DNA from: Marchantia polymorpha subsp. ruderalis
Taxonomy: Eukaryota; Streptophyta; Marchantiopsida; Marchantiales; Marchantiaceae
Direction: 5' to 3'
NCBI GenBank assembly: GCA_037833965.1
Contig: AP031355.1
Span: 27,801,501-27,865,500 of the forward strand
DNA length: 64,000 nucleotides
The notes under the pieces are model-generated. The model was not told where the DNA came from. It saw only the letters and a list, made by a program, of their open reading frames with translations, and ran no database searches. Below are positions 1-10,360 of this stretch, one piece after another. Position 1 is the stretch's first letter; every line of letters begins with the position of its first letter. Both the position numbers and the translations under genes were made by a program.

Positions 1-1671
1 AACGAAGACTGTGCGCTGCTCCGCATCCAATCCTTCCGGACATTGGAGTGTGAGCAGAAACCTGTATAAGTCCGCGTACCTGGACTCATGGCTGGCGGAC
101 AACTGAAAAAGTTGTTCGTCGGGAAAATCATCCACTACTTCCTCCTCTATGGGTTCGGTCCATAGTCGGGAGAGGTAGTCCGCGTTCTCATGGTGAACGC
201 CTTTCCGTGTCTGTACAGTGTAGGTGAATTCCTGCAGCAGTAGCACCCACCTGGCAATTCGTCCGGACAGATCCGCCTTCTTCACCAGGTGCTGTAAGGC
301 GTAATGATCTACATGAAACACGAACTCATAGCAGATCAAATAATGTCGGAACTTCTTACAGGAGTACACCATTCCCAACGCCTCCCTCTCAGTTGTCGTG
401 TACTTCTTCTCTGCTGCTGACAACTGACGACTCGCGAAGTAAATCGGGTAGTCTTTCTTGTTGTCGTCCTTCTGACTGAGAACCACCCCGATTGCAAACG
501 CCGACGTGTCTACATAGACATGGAAAGGTCTGTTCCAATCCGGACTTCTCAGAACCGGAGCAGTCGTCAGTTTGGCCTTGAGCGTTTCAAAGGCCAGCTG
601 TTGCTCCTTGCCCCACACATAGGGTTCATCCTTCTTAAGCAGCTTTGTCAGATCGGCTGCCAAGATGGCATACATATTTATGAACCTTCTGTAATAACCT
701 ACATGGCCAAGGAAGGCCCTCAACTCACGCAGATTCGTTGGCGGCTGCAGTTCGAGAATAATCTTCACCTTCTCTACATCCACTGCAATGCCATCGGACG
801 AAACTCGGTGCCCCAGCAGGATTCCGCTGGTCATGAAGAAGAAACATTTCTCAGGGTGTAAGGACAAGCTGCTCTCCCTACATCTGTCGAACGTTTGCCG
901 AAGATGGTTAAGGTGCTCCGACCTCTTACCGAAGACACAAAAGTCGTCGATGAAAATTTCTAGGAACTTCCTCAGGTGCTCTTGGAAGATGTTTGTCATC
1001 ATCCGCTGGAACGTCGCTGGCGCGTTGCACAGACCGAACGGCATCTTGTGATAAGCATAGGTTCCCCAGTCGGTTGTGAAGGTTGTTTTGTCCTTGTCCT
1101 GTTCCCTGATGGACACCTGGTTGTAGCCGGAAAATCCGTCTAGGAAACTGTAGCATTCATGCCCTGCTACATGGTCCAGAATAGAGTCCGTGAAAGGAAG
1201 AGGGTGATGGTCCTTCCGCGTTGCTGCGTTCAGCTTCCTGAAGTCCTGACACACCCGGATCTTACCCGTCAGTTTCTTGGGCACGATCACGATAGGCGAC
1301 ACCCACTCGCTACTGAGTACCGGGTAGATGATTCCTGCGCTCAGGTACTTATCGATTTCGTCCTTCACCAATAATGAATATTTTGGGTTGAGCCTGTATT
1401 GGCGTTGGCGAACCGGAACTGCCTCGTCCAACAAGTCGATTCTGTGCTCTCCATACCTTGCAGGTATGCCTTTCATGTCTTCAATCCTCCATGCGAAGAC
1501 ATCCTCATATTGGCGAAGAAACGCCTGTACCCTGTTCAACTCTTCTCCTTGTACCTGGCTTGACACCTTCAAGCCTTTACCTGGACTGAGCTGCAGTTCG
1601 CAGCAATCACTCGGGTCAACAATCCCCTCTGTGTGACTGATCTCGCTTCTGCCCAGTCCGGCTGCTAGTTG
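1..1671 (-). CDS. pol: pol (RT and RNase H), partial, element A
   Basis: Open frame that starts immediately after the gag-pro UAG and runs off the left edge of the window with no stop. It reads as reverse transcriptase followed by RNase H and stops before the integrase zinc finger. It is almost identical to the intact pol of element C, which continues through integrase. No ATG is expected, because the frame is continuous with gag-pro apart from one UAG; expression would need readthrough. Its own gag-pro is frameshifted, so this copy probably makes no Gag-Pol. Confidence 0.9.
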
Positions 1672-1674
1672 CTA
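1666..1674 (-). promoter_or_regulatory. gag/pol UAG readthrough context, element A
   Basis: On the minus strand the gag-pro frame ends TAG and is followed by CAA CTA, after which pol stays open in the same frame. TAG-CAA-CTA fits UAG-CAR-YYA, the tobamovirus-type readthrough consensus. The same nine bases occur in element C, and element E has TAG-CAA-TTA. Confidence 0.75.
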
Positions 1675-4430
1675 TTCCTCATCCGGATACACCTCGTCTC
1701 CTTCCTCCTCAATGGAGCAGCAAGTGACGTAGCCCACAAAGTCTTCCGACGTTTCGGTCTCTGAAGTGCATGATGAGCTGGTCTCCCCTCCGGTTGTGTA
1801 ACCGGAGGTGGTGGAAGGTGTTTCGCCCTCATGGGGTACCTTGGTCCACGGTACGGTAATGACAGTCGGAGGGTCCGCAGGGCTACGGAACTGTAATCTC
1901 TTCCTACTCCAGTCACACCTTGCTTTGGCATCGTATAGCCAAGGTCTGCCAAGCAGCACATCATAACCTTTCTTCATCAGAGGTTGCAGTATTATGTAGG
2001 ACAGTTGAAAGTCCACTCCTCCAATGTTGGTTCTCACATTGCTCAACATTCCTAGTGGCATTCTGCGTGTTTGATCGGCCAGTCGCAATACTCGGGATGT
2101 AGGCTCGAAGGTCTGGAACCCCAAGGAGTTCGCTGTCTCCTCGGTCATGATATTCACGCCCGAGCCGGAGTCCACTGGTACCTTCTGAATGACACAGCCT
2201 CCGATCTCTACTTCGATCTCTGGTGGTCCCAGGTCTCCTCCTTCCACTCTGTACACAGCCGGAAGTTTCTCTTTTCGGGGTTTGCGTGGTCGGCGCAACG
2301 AAAGCATCAGCATCCTCCTGTACGTCTTATTGTCTTCCAACAACTGGTGGAAGGAAATATTTGCCCTCTGGCTCCCCATGTCTTTCACTATGTCGTAGGG
2401 AGTGTTGGAAGTCACGGCCGGAAGTTTCCCTGTACTCGCGGTCGGAAGGGGTGTAGGGGGCCTAACTGCCTTCCGGTCGTCGGATGTCATTCCGGCGCCC
2501 AGTGCTTCCTTGATGAGGTGACTCACCTCATCTTTGATGTCCGGAAGGTAATCTCGAGTCCGGAACTCTTCTGAATACCTGTCCGCCTTTTCTGAGTTCT
2601 GCTCCGGCTGGGTGTTTCTCATAGCCGGAGGTGTACCCGGCCTTCTCCTCTCCTCTTCGAACTTCGGGTTTCTACCCGGCCGCACATTACTTCTTCCTCT
2701 GGCCATACTTCGTCTCCTTCAGCTGGGTCCAGACTCAGTTCTACCTGGTTGACCTGCACTTCTTCCTTGCCAGGTGTTGATACGAAACGCACGGCTGGCC
2801 TAGGGATTGGTGGCTGGTCACATTCAGCTGCTGTATGTCCGGACTTCTTGCAATTGCTGCACAATGGTGCATACCCCATTGGCTTCCTCGGGTGGGGACA
2901 ACTTGGCGCGTAATGCCCCATGTCTCCGCAGTTGTAGCAACCATCGAATTGTGGTCGAGGTCGGTGATTTCCTGTGTGATTTCCTGGAGGTGCCATGCGT
3001 CTTGGTGGGAGTGTACCCGCCATTTCCCTTGGAACAAAGCGCGGTATATGCACCGGTGGGTTCGGAGTTGTAGCTGGAGCTGTCTGTACCGAGTAGGCGG
3101 TGTCCTCAACCTGCTCAGCATAATACATAGGCGGCTCAGCATAATACATGGGGGTCTCCCACTGTGGTGCCCATTCGACCGCATTCACTGGGTAAGATGG
3201 CCTCGCGGACATGCACTCCGTGTTGGCATGTCCCACCTGTCCGCACGTAGTACACCAGAGATTTGCTCGTTGTCTCGCAGGTGATTTACGTCGGTCTTGG
3301 CCTCCCACTACATGAACTTTCAGGTCCGCAAAATTCTTCACCAGGTTGTCTACCTTGGCTGCGATGTCCCCTTGAGTCTTCACTGGGATTCCCTTACCTC
3401 GATCCTTCTTCTTGATCGCACTGCGTTTCTTCTTTCGTCTTTCTTCTTCTGAAGATGACGAGTCCTCTTCCTCTTCCGAGGAAGAACTTGATTCGGAGGA
3501 GCTTGATTCTTCTGTCGAGGAAGGCGAGTTCCTTCTCTTCCGACGTCCGCCTTGCGACTTCTTCTTCGTCGACCGTCGGTCGCGTCTTCGAGTGTCAAGG
3601 GTTGACGTCTCAAAGGTCTCCGCGGAAGCTATCACATCTTGGATTGTGTCAGTCTTGCCTCTCCTACAGAAGGTCTCCATTTCTCTTGAGAGCCCTGTCA
3701 CATACCAATCCACTGCCTGTTGTACCGAATACGGTTCTCCCGGGCCTGTCTTCGGAATTCGATCTAGGAGGTCTTGGAATCTCTCAGTGTAGTCTCGAAG
3801 ATTCTCCTTCCGCTCGCGTCGAAGATTTCGAAGCCGGGTCAGAACTCGACTGTCGTATCCGAGTTCGCGGAACCGCTTCAGAAACTTTTCCTTGAGCTGA
3901 GCCCAGGTCCGGATGCCAGTGGGGTCGGTGCTCTCATGGTTGTACCAGCTACGCGCTCGTCTGCGTAGCAGGCTAGGAAAGATTCGTAATCTGTCTTCAT
4001 CACTGGTCTCACGATTGGCGATGGAGACAGACTCGAAGAGCTTTATGTATGAATCTGCATCATCGTCGTCGCCCGTTCCCGTGTATCTTGGATACGAATG
4101 TTTGGTGGTAGGTTGGGAAAACACCTGGCGGAGATTGGCTTGATGTTCTGCCATCGGTGATCCTGTCGACGGACTGATCCTAGGTTGGCCAAACTCAGGA
4201 AGAGTTCCCGTCGGAGGGATGTCCAATAGAACTGTTAGCTCAATGCTCTCGGTAGGTGAACTGGAACGCCTTTGTCTTCCAGTAGTCGGTGATGGCGATC
4301 TTTCTGCAGAGTCCTCACCGGGAGTCTTCTTTTTAGTTCGCCGTTTTGTTTCCACGGCTTTTTCTGAATCTCGACGGAGTTTCCGTGTGGCTCTCGCACT
4401 CAGGTTTCCCACACTATCGCTCGTCGACAT
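1672..4430 (-). pseudogene. gag: gag-protease, frameshifted, element A
   Basis: The ATG at 4430 opens a Gag frame with a Retrotrans_gag-like capsid region, a Ser/Glu/Lys-rich acidic tract and three CCHC zinc knuckles. It runs out of frame after about position 2641. The aspartic protease part (DSGSGVN motif) continues in another frame to the UAG at 1672. Compared with element C (41023-43851, 942 aa, intact), A lacks 79 bp corresponding to 41992-42070. The deletion falls between two copies of ccttct, which fits a microhomology-mediated deletion. A also carries a 9-bp in-frame insertion just before the second knuckle. Confidence 0.92.
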
Positions 4431-4473
4431 TCACCGAGCATTGCTGCTCAAGGTTTCTGGTGTTGACGCACTG

Positions 4474-4491
4474 TCCCCGGCAGCGGCGCCA
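4474..4491 (-). other. Primer binding site (tRNA-Asp type), element A
   Basis: The minus strand reads TGGCGCCGCTGCCGGGGA. It is complementary to the 3' end of plant tRNA-Asp(GUC) with a single difference from TGGCGCCGTTGCCGGGGA. It lies 22 nt inside the LTR end, a spacing shared by elements C and E. Confidence 0.85.
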
Positions 4492-5409
4492 AAAAGAAGT
4501 TGTCGGCTCCTTATGTAATAACCCACCAAAGGCTAAAACTGCAGTATGGTGGTAAAAAGATCGAACCCACAGGGACAGAGGCAACACACAGAGTAAAAGT
4601 GTCACGTTTAACAGACTTTTGGTAGAGTTTGAATTCTAGGCAACTGTCACTCCCAGAATACTGTAGTGCTCGACTCGGAGGCTCGACTCGGAGGAGGAAC
4701 TCAACTCGGAGGATGCTCGGAGGATGCACGGTACAGCTTGGTCACTCAACACACACACACACACACCTGAAACTGGCAAAAAGCACAACTCGGAGGTCGG
4801 TCAGGACCTCCGCTTCGGATTTCAGGAGGAAAGTGTCTCGCAAGTTCACTCAGAGGTTCTGCAGGAAGTGCCTCCCACTCCGGCTTTTACTGCCCTTCCG
4901 CCAGGAACTAGCGGGGGTACCCGGACTGGACTTCTCACTTCGGAACGAAGCCTCTACGTACGCCGTGGACGTCACCCTCGACTATCACACAAAACGCAGG
5001 GAGTGCAGACCCGACTGAGAACTTACTGAAAACACGATCCAGTAACACACACACAACCTGAATTACAAACCAAGGTTTACACGAAGTAATGAAACTTCAC
5101 ATTGGCATTCAGGGGAAACTTCCCGTAGGAGTACAATCAGGATATGTCACTCGAAGGAGTAAGGGGGAACTGTTCAAGTATCTAACTCGCAGCCGGCTCT
5201 GAGTATCAGAAATCACCCGCAGGTGCAGATCCGCACTACTCAAGTCTCTAACCGGGTACTAGCTCTGAACATTCAGCCGAAGGCCTTCAACTACAACATA
5301 CGGTAACTTCGCTATGCTGCAGCTTCTCTACGTGGTGCCAGGACCAAAACGCACAAACACGCCAAGAAAGTGAGTTCCTGATCTGCACTTCCGAAACTGG
5401 AAGAGTCCC

Positions 5410-5438
5410 AAGGCAAAACGCCTTGATCTACTTTATAC
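5410..5438 (-). promoter_or_regulatory. TATA box and adjacent palindrome, LTR A
   Basis: The minus strand reads TATAAAGTAG (5438-5429), then CAAGGC-GTTTT-GCCTTG (5426-5410). The TATA box lies just downstream of the ORFx stop. The genomic RNA should therefore start near 5400, leaving ORFx in U3. The palindrome recurs with compensating bases in element E. Confidence 0.65.
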
Positions 5439-5470
5439 TCTCAAAAGATCCTAACTAGCACTACGCTATC

Positions 5471-8026
5471 CTATCTACCACTCGCAGCATCTGCGCGAAA
5501 CCAAACTACTCTACTGCACTCGGCAGATCCGGTGCTGCGCCTCCTGCGCGCCGGACTGCTCCGCGTACTATCTCTACCCTGCCAGTCTTCCGACCGGCTG
5601 CGTAACCCCAGGCGTCGGAGCGCTGCAGTGACTTCCGACTGCAAGTGCGCCATAGTGTCGCGCGCACCCGACAGAAAAGTTTCTAATTTCCTTGCCACTC
5701 GCCGCCGACTCCGACTGTCACCTTCCGTCAATGCCGCCGCCCGAAGCTCGAACTCCCGGAGTGTAACCCTCTCTTGAGCTGCCACCTCCCAATGGGTGTA
5801 TCCGTTTAGACAACGAGTCACCCGTGCCGCCAACTCTCCTCGTGCCCTGCAGCTGCTCTCCACCTCTGCCAGCTGCATTTCTAAATCCGCACGTTGTGTC
5901 CTCAAATCCGAGCACTCGGTTTGCAAGTTGCACAACAACTCCTCATCCTCCTTCCGGGCTCTTTGACTTTCCTCTAAGGCGCGCGTCTGGCGCGCAAGCT
6001 CGGCTGCTAGGACTTCGTTCTGTCTCCGCTCCTCCTGCAGTTCCGACTCGATCTTTGCCCGTATTAGTTCGGCCTCCGCCTGACTCTTCGTCGCCGCATC
6101 CTCCTTCTGCTGCTGCAAGGCTTGGTACAGCTTCTGGGTGACCGCCAGGTGTTGTCGGAGGGCGGTGTTCCTATCCACATATACTCCGCATCTAGAGGCC
6201 CACCTTGCCACCTTGCTCCTCGTCCTTCGCCTGATTGTCTCCACATAAGACTGCGGTTTTAAGGCACTTCCGTATTTGGATGTCTTGCGATCCAGATATC
6301 GCAGGAGTGGAACTATCTGTTCGCACAGCACCCCTGTTGGCGTTTTCTGCACTGACTCCTCTTCTTGCTCTTCCGAGCTCGTATCATCCTCAGTCGCGAG
6401 GATTTCAGTCGCCACCGAATCCCTTGGCGACTCCCTGGAACTGTGGCGCGCAGCAGCTTCTGCTGCGACTGCTGCTCCACTGCCTGCTAAAATATCCAGG
6501 GCAGTGGGAGATCCCACTGCTTGAGCCCCTGTTCCGGCTCGATCTTCGGTTTGTGAAGGGGTCGACGCCGTAGTGACTTTTGTCACTCTTGCACCGCCCG
6601 CTTCTGCTGCCTGTCCTTCCGGCGCAATCTGCGCGGAAGGTGTCCTTGCTGAAGGTGCGTCCGCCGAAGGCGTCCGCACACTGGTCGTTGGCCCCATCCG
6701 TCTTGCAGTCGGCGAATCCGGCTGACTCTCTGTTGTCCGACTCGCAGTCGGCCGACCATTAGTTGTCCGACTGGGAGTCGGATACACCCTGCGCGTCTTG
6801 ACTCCACTTGGCCTACTTGTTGGTGGCGTTCTTCCAGAAGTGCCTTCCGCCGAAGACGACCCTCTGAGGATTGTTGGCTCGTCAGCCAAACTCTCTCCCG
6901 CTTCCGGCCTGCTGTCCGGTTCAACGCGCCGTTCAGTTGGCCTTCCTTCCGTCTGTCGACCTTCAGTCATCCGACTCGCAGTCGGCCGGTCGTCAGTCCG
7001 TCCATCTCCTCCCGAAGGCCGTGGTGCCTTCTGTGCAGAGGTTTCTGCCGTCTTCCCTAGGACCTGAGCAATTATCTCTTCCTGCGTGAGATTCCGCCGG
7101 GTCGGAGTTCGCCTGGTCTCCTCAGTAACAGTTGGCATTCTGCGTGCCCTCTGTTTTGGTCGACTATGAGGCTCGGGGGTGGGCCGACCACGAGTCGGCG
7201 CAGCTGGTACTTCCGGCTGCCTGTCCTCAGGTCTCTCATCCCACTTCCGCTTGCGCGGAATGCGCTCACTTCGACGTTCTTCTGCTGCTCTGGCTGGAGC
7301 CGGAGCCGGAGGCGTACTGGCAGGTTCCTCGTCCGGATCCGTGTCTACTTCGGCCTCCCTCGAATATCTACCTGGATAAGACCGGCTCAGCTGCGGAAAC
7401 CGAGTTTTCTCAGCATTCGTCAAACATCCCATCGCCCGGTAAAACACGATTAAGTAAGGCGATAGATGATTGAGCGTTCCTCCCCTCTCTTCTTGCGCAT
7501 GTTGGCGCGTCACCTTCCACAGAAGTCGTGCCCAATGCACCGGAGCTCCTGACAACACTAGCTCCACGAACTCTACCTGCCAACCATGCATGTAAGCGGT
7601 CTTGGTCGGCTGCAATATCTGCAGCAATGCTGTCGCGACATTTCTCCGCAATCGATCCTTGTAATCCCGAGTCCGGAAACCGTTCTTGGGATGTCTAGCC
7701 ACCTTGAAGAGCTCATTGTAAGAGACTTCTTCCTCTTGGGACACTTTCACGCTGTCGGCCTCGAAGAGGAGATCCCCTTCCTCGCCGGCACACCTGCCCA
7801 ACACCTGCGCCCAATTGCCAATTTCCCATCTCTCTGGGTGTGGGCGAAATCCGCGAGAAGGCTTGTGTTTCTCTTGCAGATACTCGCGCACCATCTCCGG
7901 ACACGTCCAATTCCACCCCCATAGGAGAAAATCGAGCTTCAACCTCAACAGCACATCTTGAAATGCGCGTAGACCGATCTGCGGCACCCTGAGTGGAGAC
8001 ACTCGCAGCTGGGGAACCTTCGACAT
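5471..8026 (-). CDS. ORFx, LTR (U3)-encoded protein of unknown function, family I, intact
   Basis: 851 aa from ATG 8026. The open frame extends 95 codons further upstream to a TTG at 8311, but no ATG is found there and a TAA precedes it. Residues 1-240 form the conserved domain, with blocks LDFLLWGWN, NWAQVLGRCAG, RTRDYKDR and GGTLNHLSPYLIVFYR. Next comes a Pro/Ser/Thr/Arg-rich region with many PTASRT and APSARTPSA-like units (about 250-560). The C-terminal third starts at a PLLRYLDRK block near 575, continues into an Ala/Glu/Gln-rich coiled coil, and ends in a basic Ser/Arg tail. It lies wholly inside the LTR, on the same strand as gag-pol. I recognise no known family. Similarity in layout to plant 'putative gypsy-type transposon' proteins is only an impression. 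Confidence 0.8.
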   Translation of the reverse strand: MSKVPQLRVSPLRVPQIGLRAFQDVLLRLKLDFLLWGWNWTCPEMVREYLQEKHKPSRGFRPHPERWEIGNWAQVLGRCAGEEGDLLFEADSVKVSQEEEVSYNELFKVARHPKNGFRTRDYKDRLRRNVATALLQILQPTKTAYMHGWQVEFVELVLSGAPVHWARLLWKVTRQHAQEERGGTLNHLSPYLIVFYRAMGCLTNAEKTRFPQLSRSYPGRYSREAEVDTDPDEEPASTPPAPAPARAAEERRSERIPRKRKWDERPEDRQPEVPAAPTRGRPTPEPHSRPKQRARRMPTVTEETRRTPTRRNLTQEEIIAQVLGKTAETSAQKAPRPSGGDGRTDDRPTASRMTEGRQTEGRPTERRVEPDSRPEAGESLADEPTILRGSSSAEGTSGRTPPTSRPSGVKTRRVYPTPSRTTNGRPTASRTTESQPDSPTARRMGPTTSVRTPSADAPSARTPSAQIAPEGQAAEAGGARVTKVTTASTPSQTEDRAGTGAQAVGSPTALDILAGSGAAVAAEAAARHSSRESPRDSVATEILATEDDTSSEEQEEESVQKTPTGVLCEQIVPLLRYLDRKTSKYGSALKPQSYVETIRRRTRSKVARWASRCGVYVDRNTALRQHLAVTQKLYQALQQQKEDAATKSQAEAELIRAKIESELQEERRQNEVLAAELARQTRALEESQRARKEDEELLCNLQTECSDLRTQRADLEMQLAEVESSCRARGELAARVTRCLNGYTHWEVAAQERVTLREFELRAAALTEGDSRSRRRVARKLETFLSGARDTMAHLQSEVTAALRRLGLRSRSEDWQGRDSTRSSPARRRRSTGSAECSRVVWFRADAASGR

Positions 8027-9382
8027 TGCGTTGCCTGCACACACACAAACGTTCTCCCTTTCGCTCGCTCTCTCACAATCGCCACTGCGCGTCGGCCACT
8101 CAAGCACTGACTGCTCACTCTCTCTGCGCTCGTTCAAGATCGCTACTCCAATTCTTTCAAGGTCCGCCAAGATCCTTGCGCAACTCGTCTCCGCACTCTC
8201 TACTCTCACTGCAGGTCGCTCCGCCCTTGCGCGTAATCTTGGAACTGGAAATCGCAAAGTCAAGAATGAGAGAATGAGACTGGAGCGCAGTCTTTTCTTC
8301 TCCGATTTCAAGAACGTCCAACGTTCTTACTGGTTGCAACGTACGCAGCCGGCTATACGGCTTAACGGTTCGCCCTTTGCATGCGCGAATTCACGTCTCC
8401 GCCTTGCGCGCATTCGCATGCTTAAACGTTGAATTCTCCCGCCGCCGCCACCTTCCGGACTCGAGTCCGCTGCAGGGTATACGTCGGCCCTGTTGTCTTT
8501 TCCTAACCCGCCCTTCTCCGGAGGCGTGTCGCCGCTGGTGTGTTCATTATCCGTCGGCGCCTTGCTGGAGGCGCACATCCAGCCGGAGCGAATTACGCCG
8601 GCGCGCAGTCGTACCGCCTATTTTGTCCTTTATGCCTCGTCCGTTGCTGCCAGCGCATATCCGTCAGCGCAACTCATGCCAGCGCATCCGGCCGTCAGCG
8701 CCACGTCGGAGGCGTACATCCGACCGGCGCTTTCCTTCCATGAACAGCCGCCAAGGGCGCTTCCGACTCTGAGTTGGTTTCCTCCTGTGAGCGCGTGATT
8801 CCGCCGAAGGCGCATCGCCGAGGGCGTACGGGAATCCTTTCCGGCTGTGAACCCTAGCGCGAACGGCGCATGTCCGGCTACGAGTTTTCCGACGCTCATA
8901 ACTTCTCCATTCCTGATCCATCTCCGGCGCTCTTGGACTCGTTAGAACGAGCGTCCCGAGCTCTTTCTAATGCAACTTCAACCAACTGGATCTACCGTGT
9001 ATCCCGATTGTTATGAAGGTTTTCCCTTTCCGCGCTAGCGGCGCTTCGCCGAAGGCGCACTCATGGTCGGATGCCTTTAGAGGTCCGGGCCCTTCCCCTG
9101 ACGTCTTTAGCACAACCTCCTCCTGAGGTGTCTGCGCCGGAAGCGTAGCTTCCTTATACGCTAGAGGCGCGTGAGTAGAGATACCTCAAAAAGGAGCTTT
9201 TGCCGAAGGCGCCGAAGACGTTGGCGTTGGTACATCCGACTACGTGATTCTTTGTGCCCTCGTGACGATCTCATCAATCCACTCTATTTAGCGTACCCTT
9301 CTCTAGCTACAAACACTGCTTTGGTACTAGTTTTCTGAAATTGTTTAAATTCTGCAAAAAAAACAAAAAGTGTGTTACCACA

Positions 9383-9931
9383 GGTTGTGTGTGTGTTACT
9401 GGATCGTGTCTTAGTTAAGTTCTCAGTCGGGTCTGCACTCCCTGCGTTTGGTGTGATAGTCGAGGGTGACGTCCACGGCGTATGAAGAGGCTTCGTTCCG
9501 AAGTGGGAAGTCCAGTCCGGGTACCCTACGCTAGTTCTTGGCGGAAGGGCAGTAAAAGCCGGAGTGGGAGTCACTACCTGCAGAACCTCTGAGTGAACTT
9601 TTGAGACACTTTCCTCCTGAAATCCGAAGCGGAGGTCCTGACCGACCTCCGAGTTGTGCTTTTGCCAGTTTCAGGTGTGTGTGTGTGTGTGTGTTGAGTG
9701 ACTACGCTGTACTGTGCATCCTCCGAACATCCTCCGAGTCGAGATCCTCCTCCGAGTTGAGCCTCCGAGTCGAGCACTGCAGTATTTCTGGTAGTGACAG
9801 TCGCCTGAGAATTCAAACTCTACAAAAGTCTGTTAAACGTGACACTTTTTACTCTGTGTGTTGCCTCTGTCCCTGTGGGTTCGATCTTTTTACCACCATA
9901 CTGCAGTTTTAGCCTTTGGTGGGTTATTACA
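9383..9931 (+). repeat. Family-I LTR 3' fragment (U5), plus strand
   Basis: Near reverse complement of 4514-5040: it carries the GT microsatellite, the U5 tract, and the terminus GGTGGGTTATTACA ending at 9931. It is the tail of a plus-strand LTR whose left part was cut off by element A. It abuts a family-II ORFx tail at 9932. Confidence 0.8.
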
Positions 9932-10360
9932 TGCGCGGCAGTCCGTCGCGCAAGAGGCGAAGCACAGTGTCTGCGGAGTGTAGTGTAGCGTGGTTCCGTG
10001 CAGGCGCATAGATAGTGCAGTGTAGTGCTAGTTAGGACTTAGAAGGTATAAAGTAGTTTAAGGCGTCTTGCCTTGGGATCTTTCCCAACATCGGAAGTGC
10101 AGATCTGGAACTCATTTTCTGCGCGTGTTTGTGTCCTTAGTTCTGTCACCACGCAAGAGGAGCTACAACTTGGCGTTCCGCATTTTGTAGCTGAAGGCCT
10201 TCGGCCGAATGTTCAGAGCTAGTACATTGGTTAGAGACTTGAGTAGCTCGGATCTACACCTGCGGGTGATTGCCGATGCTAAGAGCCAGTGACGAGTTAG
10301 ATACTTGAACAGTTTCCCCCTTACACCTTTGAGTGATTGTTCCTGATTGTACTCCTGTAA
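9932..10360 (+). repeat. Family-II LTR fragment: ORFx tail, TATA and R, plus strand
   Basis: Matches 14979-15403. It contains the last codons of ORFx (stop TAG 10009-10011), TATAAAGTAG at 10047-10056, an AAGGC/GCCTT palindrome and the start of R. It is interrupted at 10361 by a minus-strand LTR end. Confidence 0.75.

Larger units (their letters stand above)
1..9382 (-). mobile_element. Ty3/gypsy LTR retrotransposon A (family I), partial
   Basis: Right-hand part of a minus-strand element. From right to left it has a 5' LTR (4514-9382), a tRNA-Asp-type PBS (4474-4491), gag-protease (4430-1672) and pol (1671 to the window edge). Its 3' LTR and integrase lie outside the window. It is nearly colinear with element C: positions 1-2640 match 39352-41991. 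It is disabled by a 79-bp deletion in gag-pro. Its right LTR end abuts a plus-strand LTR fragment (9383 on), so A probably inserted into that older LTR. The partner target-site duplication is out of view. Confidence 0.93.
4514..9382 (-). repeat. 5' LTR of element A (family I, 4.87 kb)
   Basis: On the minus strand it begins TGTGGTAACACAC and ends GGTGGGTTATTACA, so it has TG..CA ends with an imperfect terminal inverted repeat. U3 carries the long sense ORF (ORFx) at 5471-8026. A TATA box follows at 5438-5429, then about 0.9 kb of R-U5 with a CA microsatellite near 4750. The outer 1.3 kb (8027-9382), upstream of ORFx, is GC-rich, full of CGCC/GGCG inverted repeats, and shows no convincing gene. 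Confidence 0.9.

Noticed and set aside
4594..4608. tRNA-like or B-box resemblance (GTGGGTTCGA) in U5 of several LTRs
   Set aside because: Only the GGTTCGA core matches. No A box, cloverleaf or CC after the core; I could not fold a tRNA.
8026..8311. Extension of the family-I ORFx to the TTG at 8311
   Set aside because: No ATG and a TAA just upstream. The segment resembles the family-II N-terminus, but a TTG start in a plant mRNA is improbable; ATG 8026 is conserved in every copy.
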